Below, piece by piece: positions 32,472 through 40,587 of a stretch of DNA of 40,587 bases. Position numbers and translations under genes: made by a program. A model generated the notes under the pieces. It saw only the letters and a list, made by a program, of their open reading frames with translations, did not search any database and was not told the DNA's origin. The stretch covers positions 1-40,587 of the forward strand of contig JBIIYQ010000009.1 of the NCBI GenBank assembly GCA_044346745.1, given 5' to 3'. Within the stretch, counting starts at the first letter, position 1. Each line of letters opens with the position of its first letter. Source of the DNA: UKL13-2 sp044346745. Lineage in GTDB: Bacteria > Pseudomonadota > Gammaproteobacteria > Burkholderiales > Usitatibacteraceae.

Positions 32472-35057
32472 TTATGGAAATGCGACGTAAATCCAGACGG
32501 GATTAAACAGCGGTGTTCCATCTGCGTTACGCGGCGTCGACGCATCAACGACGGTGGCATTGTGTAAAGGGCTCAACCCCGCAGCGTTGGCAGGCGGGTC
32601 CGCGTTGGTGGTGAGTTGGCGCGAGTCGTTGTACGGGGCGACCGCGTTATCGACCGAAATTGCGCCGCCAAATGCAGCCATACCGATGGCAAGCCAATTG
32701 GGAATGATCCGCGACCCGTAAGGCACGAGGGGATCGCGTAGATGAGCAAAGCCATATTGGCGCGCGGCGGACGTGGTGTTCGGACGCGCCGATATCCACG
32801 TTGCAGGTTGTTGCGTGGCGTTACGCCAATCACCCGGCGACGAGAACTGGACGGCGCGATCCATGGTGTAGAGCTTGGCCATCATGCCTGCGTGACCACC
32901 ACCTTGGGAATGGCCGGCTACGGTGATCTTCGCCCACGCGGGTTGTCCAGCGATCAGAAATTGCCCCCAGCCTTCGTTGGGGTACTGTTGGTTCAGATAG
33001 GTGAGTAAAGAGACTAGCCGACCAACGATGGCGTTATTGGAATTCACCTCGACTTTGTTGCTGAGATTTACCCCGGTGACGACTTCCTCGCGCGCCTTGC
33101 CGTGGCAATCGAGGTCCGCGTCGTCATTACATAAAGAGCCGACGGCGTCTTCGTTCGGGTAGGTGAGCCCCACCGTGTGATATCCACGAGTCGCACCCGT
33201 GCGCAAAATCAAACGGTAGTTCTGCGCGACGGCCCCAGTACCCGGCAAGAAGACAAACAGTTTGTTCGCCCAGGCCACATTGTTGGCCGGATTGATGGCG
33301 TAGTGCGCATCGGTCGCTAGGTTAATCGCGGGGTCGGTGACGGTAGGCACCACCGCGCGTTCGGTGGAGACGGGCGGCGGACCGTAATAGGTGTCGCCGT
33401 TACCGCCGGCTTCAAACACGGTAAAGGCGATGGGTGCGGAGCCAGCGTTGTCGATGATAGTGGGGGCCGTGAAACCGCTGGCGTTATTCAGTAGCCAAAG
33501 TGTCAACGTCCCATCAGCGCGTCGCCAAACAACGTCCGAGACGCCGTTGTTATCGAAGTCACCAGAGGCATAAAACTTCCAAGCCGGATCGGAGGGAAGC
33601 AGATTGAGGTCACTCGTTGCCAGCGCGAGTGGGGTTGAGGTGCACGATGCGTTGGGATCATCGGGGTTGCCGGTGAACGCAGGCAAACTCAGGCCGACGC
33701 CGGTCATAGTCTTGATCATGACCTGTCCCGTGGTCGGGTTGCGCATCAGAACATCGCCGCGCCCACTGCCCGAGAAATCGCCAACCTTAATGGCCCGAAA
33801 TCCCGTTGGAAGACTGCCAGCAGACAGATTCGCACAAGTACGATTCGGTGTTGCCATCAACACGCGGATCTGATTGTCCGGACTGATGTAAACCATGTCC
33901 GCCGCGCCGTTAAGGTCAAAATCACCGGCACCTAACAACGTCCAATCAAGCGGTGCGCCACCACGTTTGCGCACCACTGGCGCTTGTGTGCCGTTGCTAA
34001 ACCAGATGTAGGAAACACCGGTGTCCCGCGGGTCCGGAGCAAGGTAGCGCCAGACAATGTCACCTGCGCCGTCGCCATCGAGGTCGCCGGTGACCTGCAC
34101 GTCCCACACTTGTTTCACTTGTCGCCAAAGGCGTTCGGTGGATCGTTGGAAGTCAGTCCAAATCCTCACGTCACCAAACTGGGTTTGGGTGGTGTCCAAA
34201 AACACCAAGTCAGATTTGCCGTTGCCGTCAAAGTCGGTGGCGGCAACCAACCTGAACTTGGCGCCCGGATCATCTTGGGTGGTGAACTGAAACTGGTTGT
34301 TGATCAGGCGCCCCACACGCATTTGTGGTGTAGCCAGACTGGTGTTGCGCAACACGATGTTCTGTCGACCGTTGCCATCGATATCAATGATTCCCGGCTT
34401 GACGTTGCTGCTTTTGATGGTGGCGGTCTGAACCAGCGACAAATTCGCTTTCAGAATTGCTCCACCATTGGCGGGCACACTGGTCAGCGGCAATTCATTA
34501 AACGCGCCGCCGGCGTTCACGATCGGCAGCGCAGCGATGGCATCCACCACCGCCATACTCTCTGGGGCCACCTGGCCGAACACGGTGAAACCGCCGTTTT
34601 GGCCATCAAGAATGGAAGCGTTGTTGGCGAGATTGATAAACCACTGCGACGTCGCGCTATTGGGATCGCCACCGAGTTTGGCCATGGCGATGGTGCCGCG
34701 CAGATTGGAGCGCGTGGCGCTGAACTCGTTTTGGATTGGTGGCCGTGCTGGCACATCTGCCACCGAGTTGTTTCCGCCAACCCACGTGTATCCGCCGCCT
34801 TGAATGATGAAGCCCGGCACGCTGCGGTGGATCAATGAATCGGTGTAGGCACCGCTGCGAACGTAGGCCAAGAAGTTCGCTACCGTGATCGGCGCGGCGT
34901 TATCGTACAAGTTAATGTCAATTACGCCTTGGGTGGTTTGGAGGCGCACGGTGGTGGCGTTTGTGATCGGAATCAGCAAAGCTGCACAGGCGGTCGCGAG
35001 CAGGACATACAGGCCTTTTAGTGCACTGCGGCGTCGTTGTTCAGTTGACATCGGCAT
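32472..35057 (-). CDS. Exported cyclophilin / FG-GAP repeat / alpha-beta hydrolase-like fusion protein
   Basis: This 861-aa protein starts at ATG 35057, seven bases after GGAG. A membrane or signal segment spans residues 14-33. Residues ~36-207 are a bacterial cyclophilin peptidyl-prolyl isomerase (H77-R78-SVPGFIIQGGG; IAMAKLGGDPNSATSQWFIN; FTVFGQV). Six FG-GAP/VCBS-type repeats with a Ca-binding-like DxDxxGxxD begin at residues 225, 275, 325, 379, 427 and 500. Residues ~565-861 form an alpha/beta-hydrolase-like domain with the elbow G-H-S717-Q-G-G and FVFLPGTGA, similar to uncharacterised large secreted hydrolases of Burkholderia-type bacteria. It is presumably exported and calcium-dependent. 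The joint presence of all three parts in one chain is unusual. Neighbouring genes give no clue. Confidence 0.85.
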   Translation of the reverse strand: MPMSTEQRRRSALKGLYVLLATACAALLIPITNATTVRLQTTQGVIDINLYDNAAPITVANFLAYVRSGAYTDSLIHRSVPGFIIQGGGYTWVGGNNSVADVPARPPIQNEFSATRSNLRGTIAMAKLGGDPNSATSQWFINLANNASILDGQNGGFTVFGQVAPESMAVVDAIAALPIVNAGGAFNELPLTSVPANGGAILKANLSLVQTATIKSSNVKPGIIDIDGNGRQNIVLRNTSLATPQMRVGRLINNQFQFTTQDDPGAKFRLVAATDFDGNGKSDLVFLDTTQTQFGDVRIWTDFQRSTERLWRQVKQVWDVQVTGDLDGDGAGDIVWRYLAPDPRDTGVSYIWFSNGTQAPVVRKRGGAPLDWTLLGAGDFDLNGAADMVYISPDNQIRVLMATPNRTCANLSAGSLPTGFRAIKVGDFSGSGRGDVLMRNPTTGQVMIKTMTGVGLSLPAFTGNPDDPNASCTSTPLALATSDLNLLPSDPAWKFYASGDFDNNGVSDVVWRRADGTLTLWLLNNASGFTAPTIIDNAGSAPIAFTVFEAGGNGDTYYGPPPVSTERAVVPTVTDPAINLATDAHYAINPANNVAWANKLFVFLPGTGAVAQNYRLILRTGATRGYHTVGLTYPNEDAVGSLCNDDADLDCHGKAREEVVTGVNLSNKVEVNSNNAIVGRLVSLLTYLNQQYPNEGWGQFLIAGQPAWAKITVAGHSQGGGHAGMMAKLYTMDRAVQFSSPGDWRNATQQPATWISARPNTTSAARQYGFAHLRDPLVPYGSRIIPNWLAIGMAAFGGAISVDNAVAPYNDSRQLTTNADPPANAAGLSPLHNATVVDASTPRNADGTPLFNPVWIYVAFP

Positions 35058-35192
35058 TCAGACTCTCCGGGTATTGGCCGCGCATGGGTTGTTACGGCAG
35101 TTTCGCAAGGGGCGTAGTTTACGGGCTGAAGGCAGTGAGATGAAACTAGCTCGTGTAGAATTTGTCCGGACAACTTTCTTCGATTGCCAAAA

Positions 35193-36248
35193 ATGCCTAA
35201 TGCCTCTCCCGTTATCAGTACCCAAGTCGTGGTTGCCGCATTCCCGGTTGGGATGGTGAAAGCTAGCGACATGACTGTCGTCAAAACTGAGCTTCCGGCG
35301 CTAAACGACGGCCAGGTGTTGATCGAAACCGAATACCTGTCACTCGATCCGGCGATACGCTATTGGCTAAACCCGACCGATACCTACGTACCTGGGGCCA
35401 AACTCGGCGCACCGGTGCGCTGTTTTGCGGCGGGGCTTATCAGCGAATCAAAACATCCCGACTTTCAAGTTGGCGATGTTGTGAGTGGCCTTCTTAATGC
35501 ACAGTCACACGTGATTTATGACGTGATCGAAAGTGCCAAGATCGGCATGGGGCTTTCACGATGTAATCTGGCGTTGGGGCCGCTGTCACAACATCTCGGC
35601 GTGTTGGGTATGCCTGGAATGACGGCGTATTTTGGGTTACTCGAACGCGGCAAACCTGTCGCAGGGCAAACGGTGTTTGTGTCCGCCGCGTCAGGAACGG
35701 TCGGCACAACCGTCGGGCAAATCGCCAAACTCAAAGGTTGCCGCGTGGTGGGTAGTGCGGGTGGTGAAGCCAAATGTAAATGGCTGGTGGAGGAGATGGG
35801 GTTTGACGCGGCCTTCGACTACAAATCCGAAACGGCTGCAGTGGCACTAAAACGTCTCGCGCCGAACGGCGTGGACGTGTACTTCGACAATGTTGGCGGC
35901 GATATGCTCGACGGCGTGTTGCTCAACCTTGCACGCGGGGCGCGCGTGGTGCTCTGTGGTGCACTGTCGCAATACAACGAAGGTGGTTATGCCGGTCCGC
36001 GCAATTACATGAAGCTCATCATGGCGCGGGCGACCATGAACGGCATCATCGTGTTTGATTTTTTTCCACAATGGCCGGCCGCGACGGCGGAGATTGCCGG
36101 TTGGTTGAAGTCCGGCCAGCTGCGCGCCACTGAACACATTGAAGTCGGTATTGAGAAGTTTCCGCAGGCGCTTGTTGCACTCTTCGCTGGTGCGCATACC
36201 GGCAAGCAGTTGGTGCAGGTGCTGCCTAACCAACAATCGCGCGGCTGA
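35193..36248 (+). CDS. NADP-dependent medium-chain oxidoreductase (quinone/enone reductase type)
   Basis: ATG 35193 gives 351 aa; a TTG nine bases earlier is also in frame but not needed. The MDR fold shows an N-terminal barrel with EYLSLDPAIRYWL, the LTD/CurA signature GMPGMTAYFGLLERGKP, the nucleotide loop SAASGTVGTTVGQIAKLKG and GVDVYFDNVGGDMLDGVL, CGALSQYNEG. It lacks the zinc-ligand set of alcohol dehydrogenases. It reduces enones or quinone-like compounds with NADPH in the cytoplasm. It is followed 38 bp later by the alpha/beta hydrolase-like gene on the same strand, so the two may be cotranscribed. Confidence 0.9.
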   Translation: MPNASPVISTQVVVAAFPVGMVKASDMTVVKTELPALNDGQVLIETEYLSLDPAIRYWLNPTDTYVPGAKLGAPVRCFAAGLISESKHPDFQVGDVVSGLLNAQSHVIYDVIESAKIGMGLSRCNLALGPLSQHLGVLGMPGMTAYFGLLERGKPVAGQTVFVSAASGTVGTTVGQIAKLKGCRVVGSAGGEAKCKWLVEEMGFDAAFDYKSETAAVALKRLAPNGVDVYFDNVGGDMLDGVLLNLARGARVVLCGALSQYNEGGYAGPRNYMKLIMARATMNGIIVFDFFPQWPAATAEIAGWLKSGQLRATEHIEVGIEKFPQALVALFAGAHTGKQLVQVLPNQQSRG

Positions 36249-36286
36249 GCGGCGGCGGGGGGAGAGCGCGAAAGTGATGAAGCGAA

Positions 36287-37117
36287 ATGATTACACAAAA
36301 GTTCGGTAGTTTTGGCGGGGTAAAGCTGCATTACCGTGAGGTCAATCGTCCGCAAGGTGGTGAGGAGGGCGTCCCATTGGTGTTGTTACATCCCTCACCA
36401 AAGAGCTCGGCGATGTTTGTGCCGCTGATGGCGCACTTTCCATCTTCCCAACACGTCATCGCGCTCGACACGCCGGGTTACGGCCTCTCCGAGCCGTTAG
36501 CAACACCGGCTGAATCGATCGCCGACTATCTGCCGACACTGCGCTCGTTTTTTCAGCAAGTCGCTGGATCGCGCATCAAGTTGTACGGCTCTGCAACCGG
36601 CGCGCAGTTGGCGCTTGGTTATGCCAACGCGTATCCGGATGACGTCGCGCATTTGTTGCTCGATAACGCGGCGCATTTTGAAGATGCCGAGCGCGAAACC
36701 ATCCTCGAACGTTACTTCATCGATCTCACGCCAGCCGTTGATGGTTCACATCTGACGCGGTTATGGCAAATGTGCCGTCAGTCACTGCAATACTTTCCTT
36801 GGTACGAGACCAACGACGCTCACCGGTTCCGTGACACTGAGCCAGGTACGGCCGAAGTGCAGGCGTTGATGATCGAGTATTTGTTGGCCGGCCCACGTTA
36901 TGCAGAGGCCTACAAAGCGGCCTTCAATAACGAACGGGTTCAGCACTACCAATCGCTGCGTGTACCCACGACCTTGTTTCGTTGGCAGGGTTCGTTGCTA
37001 CTGAAAGAGATTGATCATTTGCTGATCTTTCCGCTGCCAGAAAATGTACGTGTGGTCGATGTCCCGCCGCCGATGAGTGACCGATTTGCAGCCATTGTGG
37101 CGGCGGTAAGCAGCTAA
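36287..37117 (+). CDS. Alpha/beta hydrolase-fold protein lacking the nucleophile
   Basis: This 276-aa protein has the fold markers LVLLHPSPKSSAMF, VIALDTPGYGLSEP and the strand/elbow IKLYGSATGAQLALGYA. Aligned to GxSxG, the elbow is G-S-A-T-G, so Ala replaces the nucleophile. The C-terminal region (VVDVPPPMSDRFAAI) contains no His at the catalytic position. It thus looks like a non-catalytic member or one with other chemistry. It follows the MDR oxidoreductase gene by 38 bp and has no signal peptide. Confidence 0.8.
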   Translation: MITQKFGSFGGVKLHYREVNRPQGGEEGVPLVLLHPSPKSSAMFVPLMAHFPSSQHVIALDTPGYGLSEPLATPAESIADYLPTLRSFFQQVAGSRIKLYGSATGAQLALGYANAYPDDVAHLLLDNAAHFEDAERETILERYFIDLTPAVDGSHLTRLWQMCRQSLQYFPWYETNDAHRFRDTEPGTAEVQALMIEYLLAGPRYAEAYKAAFNNERVQHYQSLRVPTTLFRWQGSLLLKEIDHLLIFPLPENVRVVDVPPPMSDRFAAIVAAVSS

Positions 37118-37283
37118 CTTTCGGTAAGGGAACGTCTAAAGACCTCGAAAGATCCGCAGGTCAAGTACGCCGCCTAAATTCTTATTTGCCATATTTAATT
37201 GCCGAGTCTATGGATGCCCCTTGTTTGCTTCAAAAGTCTAGAGTCGACGGACTTCTCCAAGCATAATCACTGGAAATGCCCGC

Positions 37284-38537
37284 CTAACTAGGACTGCTAT
37301 GGAGGTGCGTGGCCGCAACCGCAGCCGCTTCCTTTGCAAACGACAGTGCGCTGAATGCCCGCTGGATGCGGTGGCAAGCCTCTTCCAGTACGTCGATGGA
37401 CGTCGCGTACGAAACACGGAAGTGTGGGGCGAGTCCAAATGCCGCGCCGTGTACCACGGCGACACCTTCGGCTTCGAGTAGATGGTTGACGACGTCTTCG
37501 TCGTTCTTGATGGTGGTACCAGTCTGGGTGGTCGCACCGATTAACCCCGCGCAGCTGGGGTACACATAAAAGGCACCCTCCGGCGTGTGGCACGAAAGGC
37601 CCTTGGTCTCATTGAGCATCTTCACCACCAGGTCACGCCGCTTCTTGAATTCAGCATTGTTGAGCGGAATAAAATCCTGCGGGCCGTTCAGCGCCTCAAC
37701 TGCGGCGGCTTGTCCGATTGAAGACGGGTTGGAAGTGGATTGGGATTGGATATCTCCCATCGCCTTGATCAATTTTTCCGGCCCACCCGCGTAACCAATA
37801 CGCCACCCGGTCATGCAATAGGCTTTTGAGACGCCATTCATGGTCAGCGTGCGGTCGTATAGCGACGGCTCAATCTGCGCGGGGGTCGTGAACTCGAAAT
37901 CGTCGTAGACCAAATGCTCGTACATATCGTCGGTCAACACCCAGACATGTGGATGGCGCACCAACACGTCGGTAATCGCCTTCAATTCAGCGCGGGTGTA
38001 GGCTGCACCAGAGGGATTAGACGGTGAATTCAGCAATACCCACTTGGTCTTTGGTGTGATCGCTTTTTCGAGGTCGGCGGCGCTGAGCTTGAAACGGTTT
38101 TCAGCCGAACACGGCACGATCACGGGTGTGCCTTCGGCCAACAGCACCATCTCTGGATACGACACCCAGTAAGGTGCCGGGATGATGACCTCGTCACCTT
38201 CGGACAAGGTTGCCATAAATGCGTTGTACAACACCTGTTTACCGCCGGTCCCGACGGTAATTTGTTTGGTCGTGTAGGTCAGCCCATTTTCGCGCTTGAA
38301 TTTTGCGACGATCGCTTCCTTCAGCTTCGGCGTGCCGTCAACCGCTGTGTATTTGGTGTCACCCGATTGAATCGCCTTGATCGCAGCGTCTTTAATGTTT
38401 TGTGGTGTATCAAAATCCGGTTCGCCGAACGACAGCGCGATCACACTTTTGCCGGCGGCTTTGAGGGCGGCGGCTTTTGCTGAGATGGCGATGGTGGCGG
38501 AAGGTTTGACGCGGGAGAGGCGGGAGGCGAGTTGCAT
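37284..38537 (-). CDS. Aspartate aminotransferase-type class I aminotransferase
   Basis: ATG 38537 gives 417 aa beginning MQLASRLSRVKPSATIAIS, the usual N-terminus of the type Ib aspartate/prephenate aminotransferases. The frame runs up to 38666 but that part overlaps the divergent gene. PLP motifs: N174 (SPSNPSG), D203/Y206 (TDDMYEH), Schiff-base lysine K238 (NGVSKAYCMTGWRIGY) and the substrate Arg in HFRVSYA. It moves the amino group between aspartate and 2-oxoglutarate, possibly with prephenate too. The final ~20 residues (EAAAVAATHLHSSPS) are an unusual tail. Start to start, 116 bp separate it from the divergent aminotransferase gene. Confidence 0.9.
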   Translation of the reverse strand: MQLASRLSRVKPSATIAISAKAAALKAAGKSVIALSFGEPDFDTPQNIKDAAIKAIQSGDTKYTAVDGTPKLKEAIVAKFKRENGLTYTTKQITVGTGGKQVLYNAFMATLSEGDEVIIPAPYWVSYPEMVLLAEGTPVIVPCSAENRFKLSAADLEKAITPKTKWVLLNSPSNPSGAAYTRAELKAITDVLVRHPHVWVLTDDMYEHLVYDDFEFTTPAQIEPSLYDRTLTMNGVSKAYCMTGWRIGYAGGPEKLIKAMGDIQSQSTSNPSSIGQAAAVEALNGPQDFIPLNNAEFKKRRDLVVKMLNETKGLSCHTPEGAFYVYPSCAGLIGATTQTGTTIKNDEDVVNHLLEAEGVAVVHGAAFGLAPHFRVSYATSIDVLEEACHRIQRAFSALSFAKEAAAVAATHLHSSPS

Positions 38538-38653
38538 GACTGATCTCGAAGGGTTAACCGCTTGGTTGCGATGCACTGAAATTATAGGCGAAGCATAAAA
38601 ACGTGTACGCTTCAGACTTTCCGACACGTCGCCGTGACTCGCGGCTTCCAGGC

Positions 38654-39799
38654 ATGATCGAATCAAAGTTCCCGAACATCGGCACCACTATCTTTACGAC
38701 CATGTCGGCGTTGGCTGCGGAAGCAGGCGCAGTGAATCTTGGGCAGGGCTTTCCGGATTTTGGTTGTGATTCGCGTCTGCCGGACATGGTGTCAGCGGCG
38801 ATGCGGGCAGGGCATAACCAATATCCGCAGATGGCAGGTGTGCCGGCGTTGCGCGAGGCGATTGCGACCAAGGTCGGCGCGCTTTACGGCAAACAATATG
38901 ACCCCGGGGCCGAAATCACCATCACGGCGGGTGCCACGCAGGCCATTCACACCACGCTCGCGGCGATTGTGCGGACCGGCGACGAAGTGATCATTTTTGA
39001 GCCGGTGTTTGATAGTTATGAGCCCGGCATTCGTATGCACGGCGGCGTGCCAGTTTATGCATGTCTGAACTTTCCCGACTACCGCCCGGATTGGGAGCAA
39101 CTGCGAGCGCTCATCACCCCGCGAACGCGTGCCGTGATGATCAATACGCCGCATAATCCCACCGCCACCTGCTGGGAGCAGGCAGATTTCGACCAGCTCG
39201 CCGCCATCCTGCGCGAGACCAGTATTGTCGTGATCAGCGACGAAGTGTACGAACACATGGTCTACGACGGACTGCCGCACCTCAGTGTCGCCCGGTACGC
39301 CGAGTTGGCCGAACGTGCTTTTGTGATTTCGTCATTCGGCAAAACCTATCACGTGACCGGCTGGAAGGTTGGTTACTGCATGGCACCGGCAATACTCATG
39401 GCCGAGTTCCGCAAGGCACATCAGTTTGTGGTCTTTACCGTCAATTCGCCCGTGCAACATGGCATTGCCAATTACATGGCCTTTGGTACGCACCTCGACT
39501 TGCCGTCCTTTAATCAGAAGAAGCGAGACTTCTTTTTGCGACTATTGGCGACCTCGAGGCTGGGTTGGCAGCCGTCTCGCGGCACGTATTTTGTCTCCGC
39601 TGCGTATGGGCATTTGCCGGAGTACCGTGATATGAAAGACGCGGCATTTGCTGTCTGGCTGACACAAAAGATCGGTGTAGCGTGTATCCCCACCTCGGCG
39701 TTTTATCACGATCAAACTGATGATCACGTGGTGCGTTTTTGTTTTGCGAAATCGCTGGATACGCTGGCGTTGGCCGCCGAACGGCTGCTCAAACTCTAG
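38654..39799 (+). CDS. Methionine-type aminotransferase (YbdL-like)
   Basis: ATG 38654 gives 381 aa; an upstream ATG at 38603 is in frame but overlaps the leader of the divergent gene. The protein resembles E. coli YbdL closely: FPNIGTTIFTTMSALAAEAG, NLGQGFPDFG, NTPHNPTAT, ISDEVYEHMVYD, SSFGKTYHVTGWKVGYC with the PLP lysine K230, and the end VRFCFAKSLDTLALAAERLL. YbdL prefers methionine, and relatives act as kynurenine or methionine-salvage aminotransferases. The stop codon overlaps, convergently, the stop of a leftward gene remnant (39796-39906). Confidence 0.92.
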   Translation: MIESKFPNIGTTIFTTMSALAAEAGAVNLGQGFPDFGCDSRLPDMVSAAMRAGHNQYPQMAGVPALREAIATKVGALYGKQYDPGAEITITAGATQAIHTTLAAIVRTGDEVIIFEPVFDSYEPGIRMHGGVPVYACLNFPDYRPDWEQLRALITPRTRAVMINTPHNPTATCWEQADFDQLAAILRETSIVVISDEVYEHMVYDGLPHLSVARYAELAERAFVISSFGKTYHVTGWKVGYCMAPAILMAEFRKAHQFVVFTVNSPVQHGIANYMAFGTHLDLPSFNQKKRDFFLRLLATSRLGWQPSRGTYFVSAAYGHLPEYRDMKDAAFAVWLTQKIGVACIPTSAFYHDQTDDHVVRFCFAKSLDTLALAAERLLKL

Positions 39800-39906
39800 G
39801 CCGTAGCCGCCTGCCGTTGGGCGGAGAATAGGTACACGTCCATCGCCAGTTCGGCCCCCACAAAGCCGGCAAAGACGCGCTCCGCAAATGGACTGTTGCC
39901 GCTGAT
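39796..39906 (-). pseudogene. C-terminal stub of a leftward gene cut by the IS junction
   Basis: The minus strand encodes 36 residues (ISGNSPFAERVFAGFVGAEL, then AMDVYLFSAQRQAATA) and a TAG at 39798-39796 that overlaps the aminotransferase stop in the CTAG arrangement usual for tightly convergent genes. The frame is closed upstream by TAG at 39909-39907, just where the transposase-like sequence begins. Composition is protein-like. It appears to be the 3' end of a gene whose remainder was lost when IS sequence arrived. The family is not identifiable from so short a piece. Confidence 0.45.
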
Positions 39907-39910
39907 CTAG

Positions 39911-40587
39911 GATCGCCTTGGTATCAATCGTCGCCAAATCAGCGCGATGACTGGAATGGGATACCGCTCGGTGTGTCGGATCATTGATGCCTACAAGCTT
40001 GGCGGGCTAGGCGCACTTGCCCCCAAGGTTCGTGGCCGTAAGCGGGGGATGCAGCGCAAGCTCGACGAGGCCCAAGAGCAGACGATCGAGCAGATCATTT
40101 GCGAGAAACGCCCCGAACAGTTGCGCATGCGCGAGAAACGCCCCGAACAGTTGCGCATGCGCTTTGCACTATGGAGCCGACAGGCTGTTCTTCAGTTAGT
40201 GAAGAGCCAGTTTGGTATAGAGCTATCTGTCCGGACAATGGGCGAGTACTTGAAACGCTGGGGCTTTACGCCACAAAAGCCGATCCTGCGTACCTACGAA
40301 CGTTGTCCGGCGAAGGTGCAGCGCTGGTTAGATGAAGAGTATCCCGCCATCGCGCAACGTGCGGCAACCGAAGGAGCCGAGATTCATTGGGGTGATGAAA
40401 GTGCGCTGAATAATACCGACGTTCGAGGGCGCAGCTTCGCCCCAAAAGGTAAGACCCCCATCGCGTTACACCCGGCCAAGCGCGAGCATTTGTCGATGAT
40501 TTCATCGGTCAGCAATCAGGGCACGATGCGGTGGATGATTATTGATGGCAGCTTCAATTCTGAGCGCCTCATTGAGTTCATGCGTTT
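39911..40587 (+). mobile_element. IS630-family transposase, truncated at the 5' side and running off the window
   Basis: The frame is open from after TAG 39908-39910 to the window end, with the first Met codon at 39947. It encodes a helix-turn-helix region (MTGMGYRSVCRIIDAYKLGG), the RGRKRG linker, LSVRTMGEYLKRWGFTPQKP and the start of the DDE domain with the first catalytic Asp in IHWGDES (codon 40394-40396). The ending RWMIIDGSFNSERLIEFM is typical IS630. About the first 25 residues normal for this group are missing, and no terminal inverted repeat or start with SD is seen at the left. A 30-bp in-frame tandem duplication (40101-40160) adds ten residues. Probably inactive. Confidence 0.85.
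40101..40160 (+). repeat. Perfect 30-bp tandem duplication inside the transposase
   Basis: Bases 40101-40130 and 40131-40160 are identical. The unit begins GCGAGAAACG and ends TTGCGCATGC. It is in frame and doubles the peptide EKRPEQLRMR, which occurs once in relatives as recalled, between IICEKRP and FALWSR. Confidence 0.95.

Noticed and set aside
33984..34838. 284-codon open frame on the plus strand
   Set aside because: It is antisense to the FG-GAP region of the 861-aa protein. The repeated D-x-D-G-x-G coding pattern keeps the opposite strand free of stops, and its protein is low-complexity.
1..40587. CRISPR arrays, tRNA or rRNA genes, prophage
   Set aside because: No regularly spaced repeats, cloverleaf-like intergenic segments or phage structural genes were seen; nearly all sequence is covered by protein genes.

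Overview
The window reads as chromosomal DNA of a moderately GC-rich Gram-negative proteobacterium, most likely beta or close to the beta/gamma border. The grounds are TonB-dependent uptake, lipoprotein and Sec/Tat signal peptides, a Tat-exported high-potential iron-sulfur protein, an E. coli-type TyrRS with an alphaproteobacterial-like HVGS motif, and an 'NPSFERT' tail on pyrF of a kind I associate with Burkholderiales-like genomes. Nearly all of it is coding. No rRNA, tRNA, CRISPR array, prophage or secretion cluster is visible. The left end carries a truncated gene. The right end carries a truncated IS630-type transposase that abuts the stub of another gene.

Layout. (1) 1-4.0 kb: a leftward gene start, a 5'-truncated relic, a secreted DUF4019/beta-lactamase-fold protein, an unrecognised leftward gene, and a BrnT/BrnA toxin-antitoxin pair sharing a very compact divergent promoter region. 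(2) 4.1-10.4 kb: two close paralogues of an ABC peptide-type binding protein, with no permease genes, flanking a Cys-rich secreted protein interrupted by an amber codon, tyrS, and a PPOX-fold flavoprotein. (3) 10.4-15.8 kb: orphan pstS with a candidate PHO box, an Hsp20 with an FNR-type box, a wax ester synthase/DGAT, a small protein and a secreted M28 peptidase. (4) 15.9-20.3 kb: a leftward set, COG0523 (ZigA/YciC-type) GTPase > TonB receptor > PAP2-type protein, preceded by a 21-bp palindrome that is a good candidate Zur operator. (5) 20.6-25.6 kb: saccharopine-dehydrogenase-like reductase, patatin-like lipoprotein, methyltransferase, an atypical pyrF ending in an attC-like hairpin, a strong bidirectional terminator and HiPIP. 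(6) 25.7-32.5 kb: small conserved proteins, an amidohydrolase, a FrnE/DsbA-type oxidoreductase, a DUF1428 (YbaA-like) protein and several membrane proteins. (7) 32.5-39.8 kb: a very large exported protein fusing cyclophilin, FG-GAP repeats and an alpha/beta-hydrolase-like domain, then an MDR oxidoreductase, a pseudo-hydrolase and two divergent class I aminotransferases. (8) 39.8-40.6 kb: the junction of a truncated leftward gene with an IS630 transposase fragment.

The strongest leads are the putative zinc-limitation operon, the three-domain exported protein, pyrF (a Glu in place of the usual third Asp of the DxKxxD motif, foreign-looking codon use, attC-like tail), the amber-interrupted Cys-rich protein, and several enzyme-fold proteins that have lost canonical catalytic residues. 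All functional names come from motif recognition by eye. No database search was possible.
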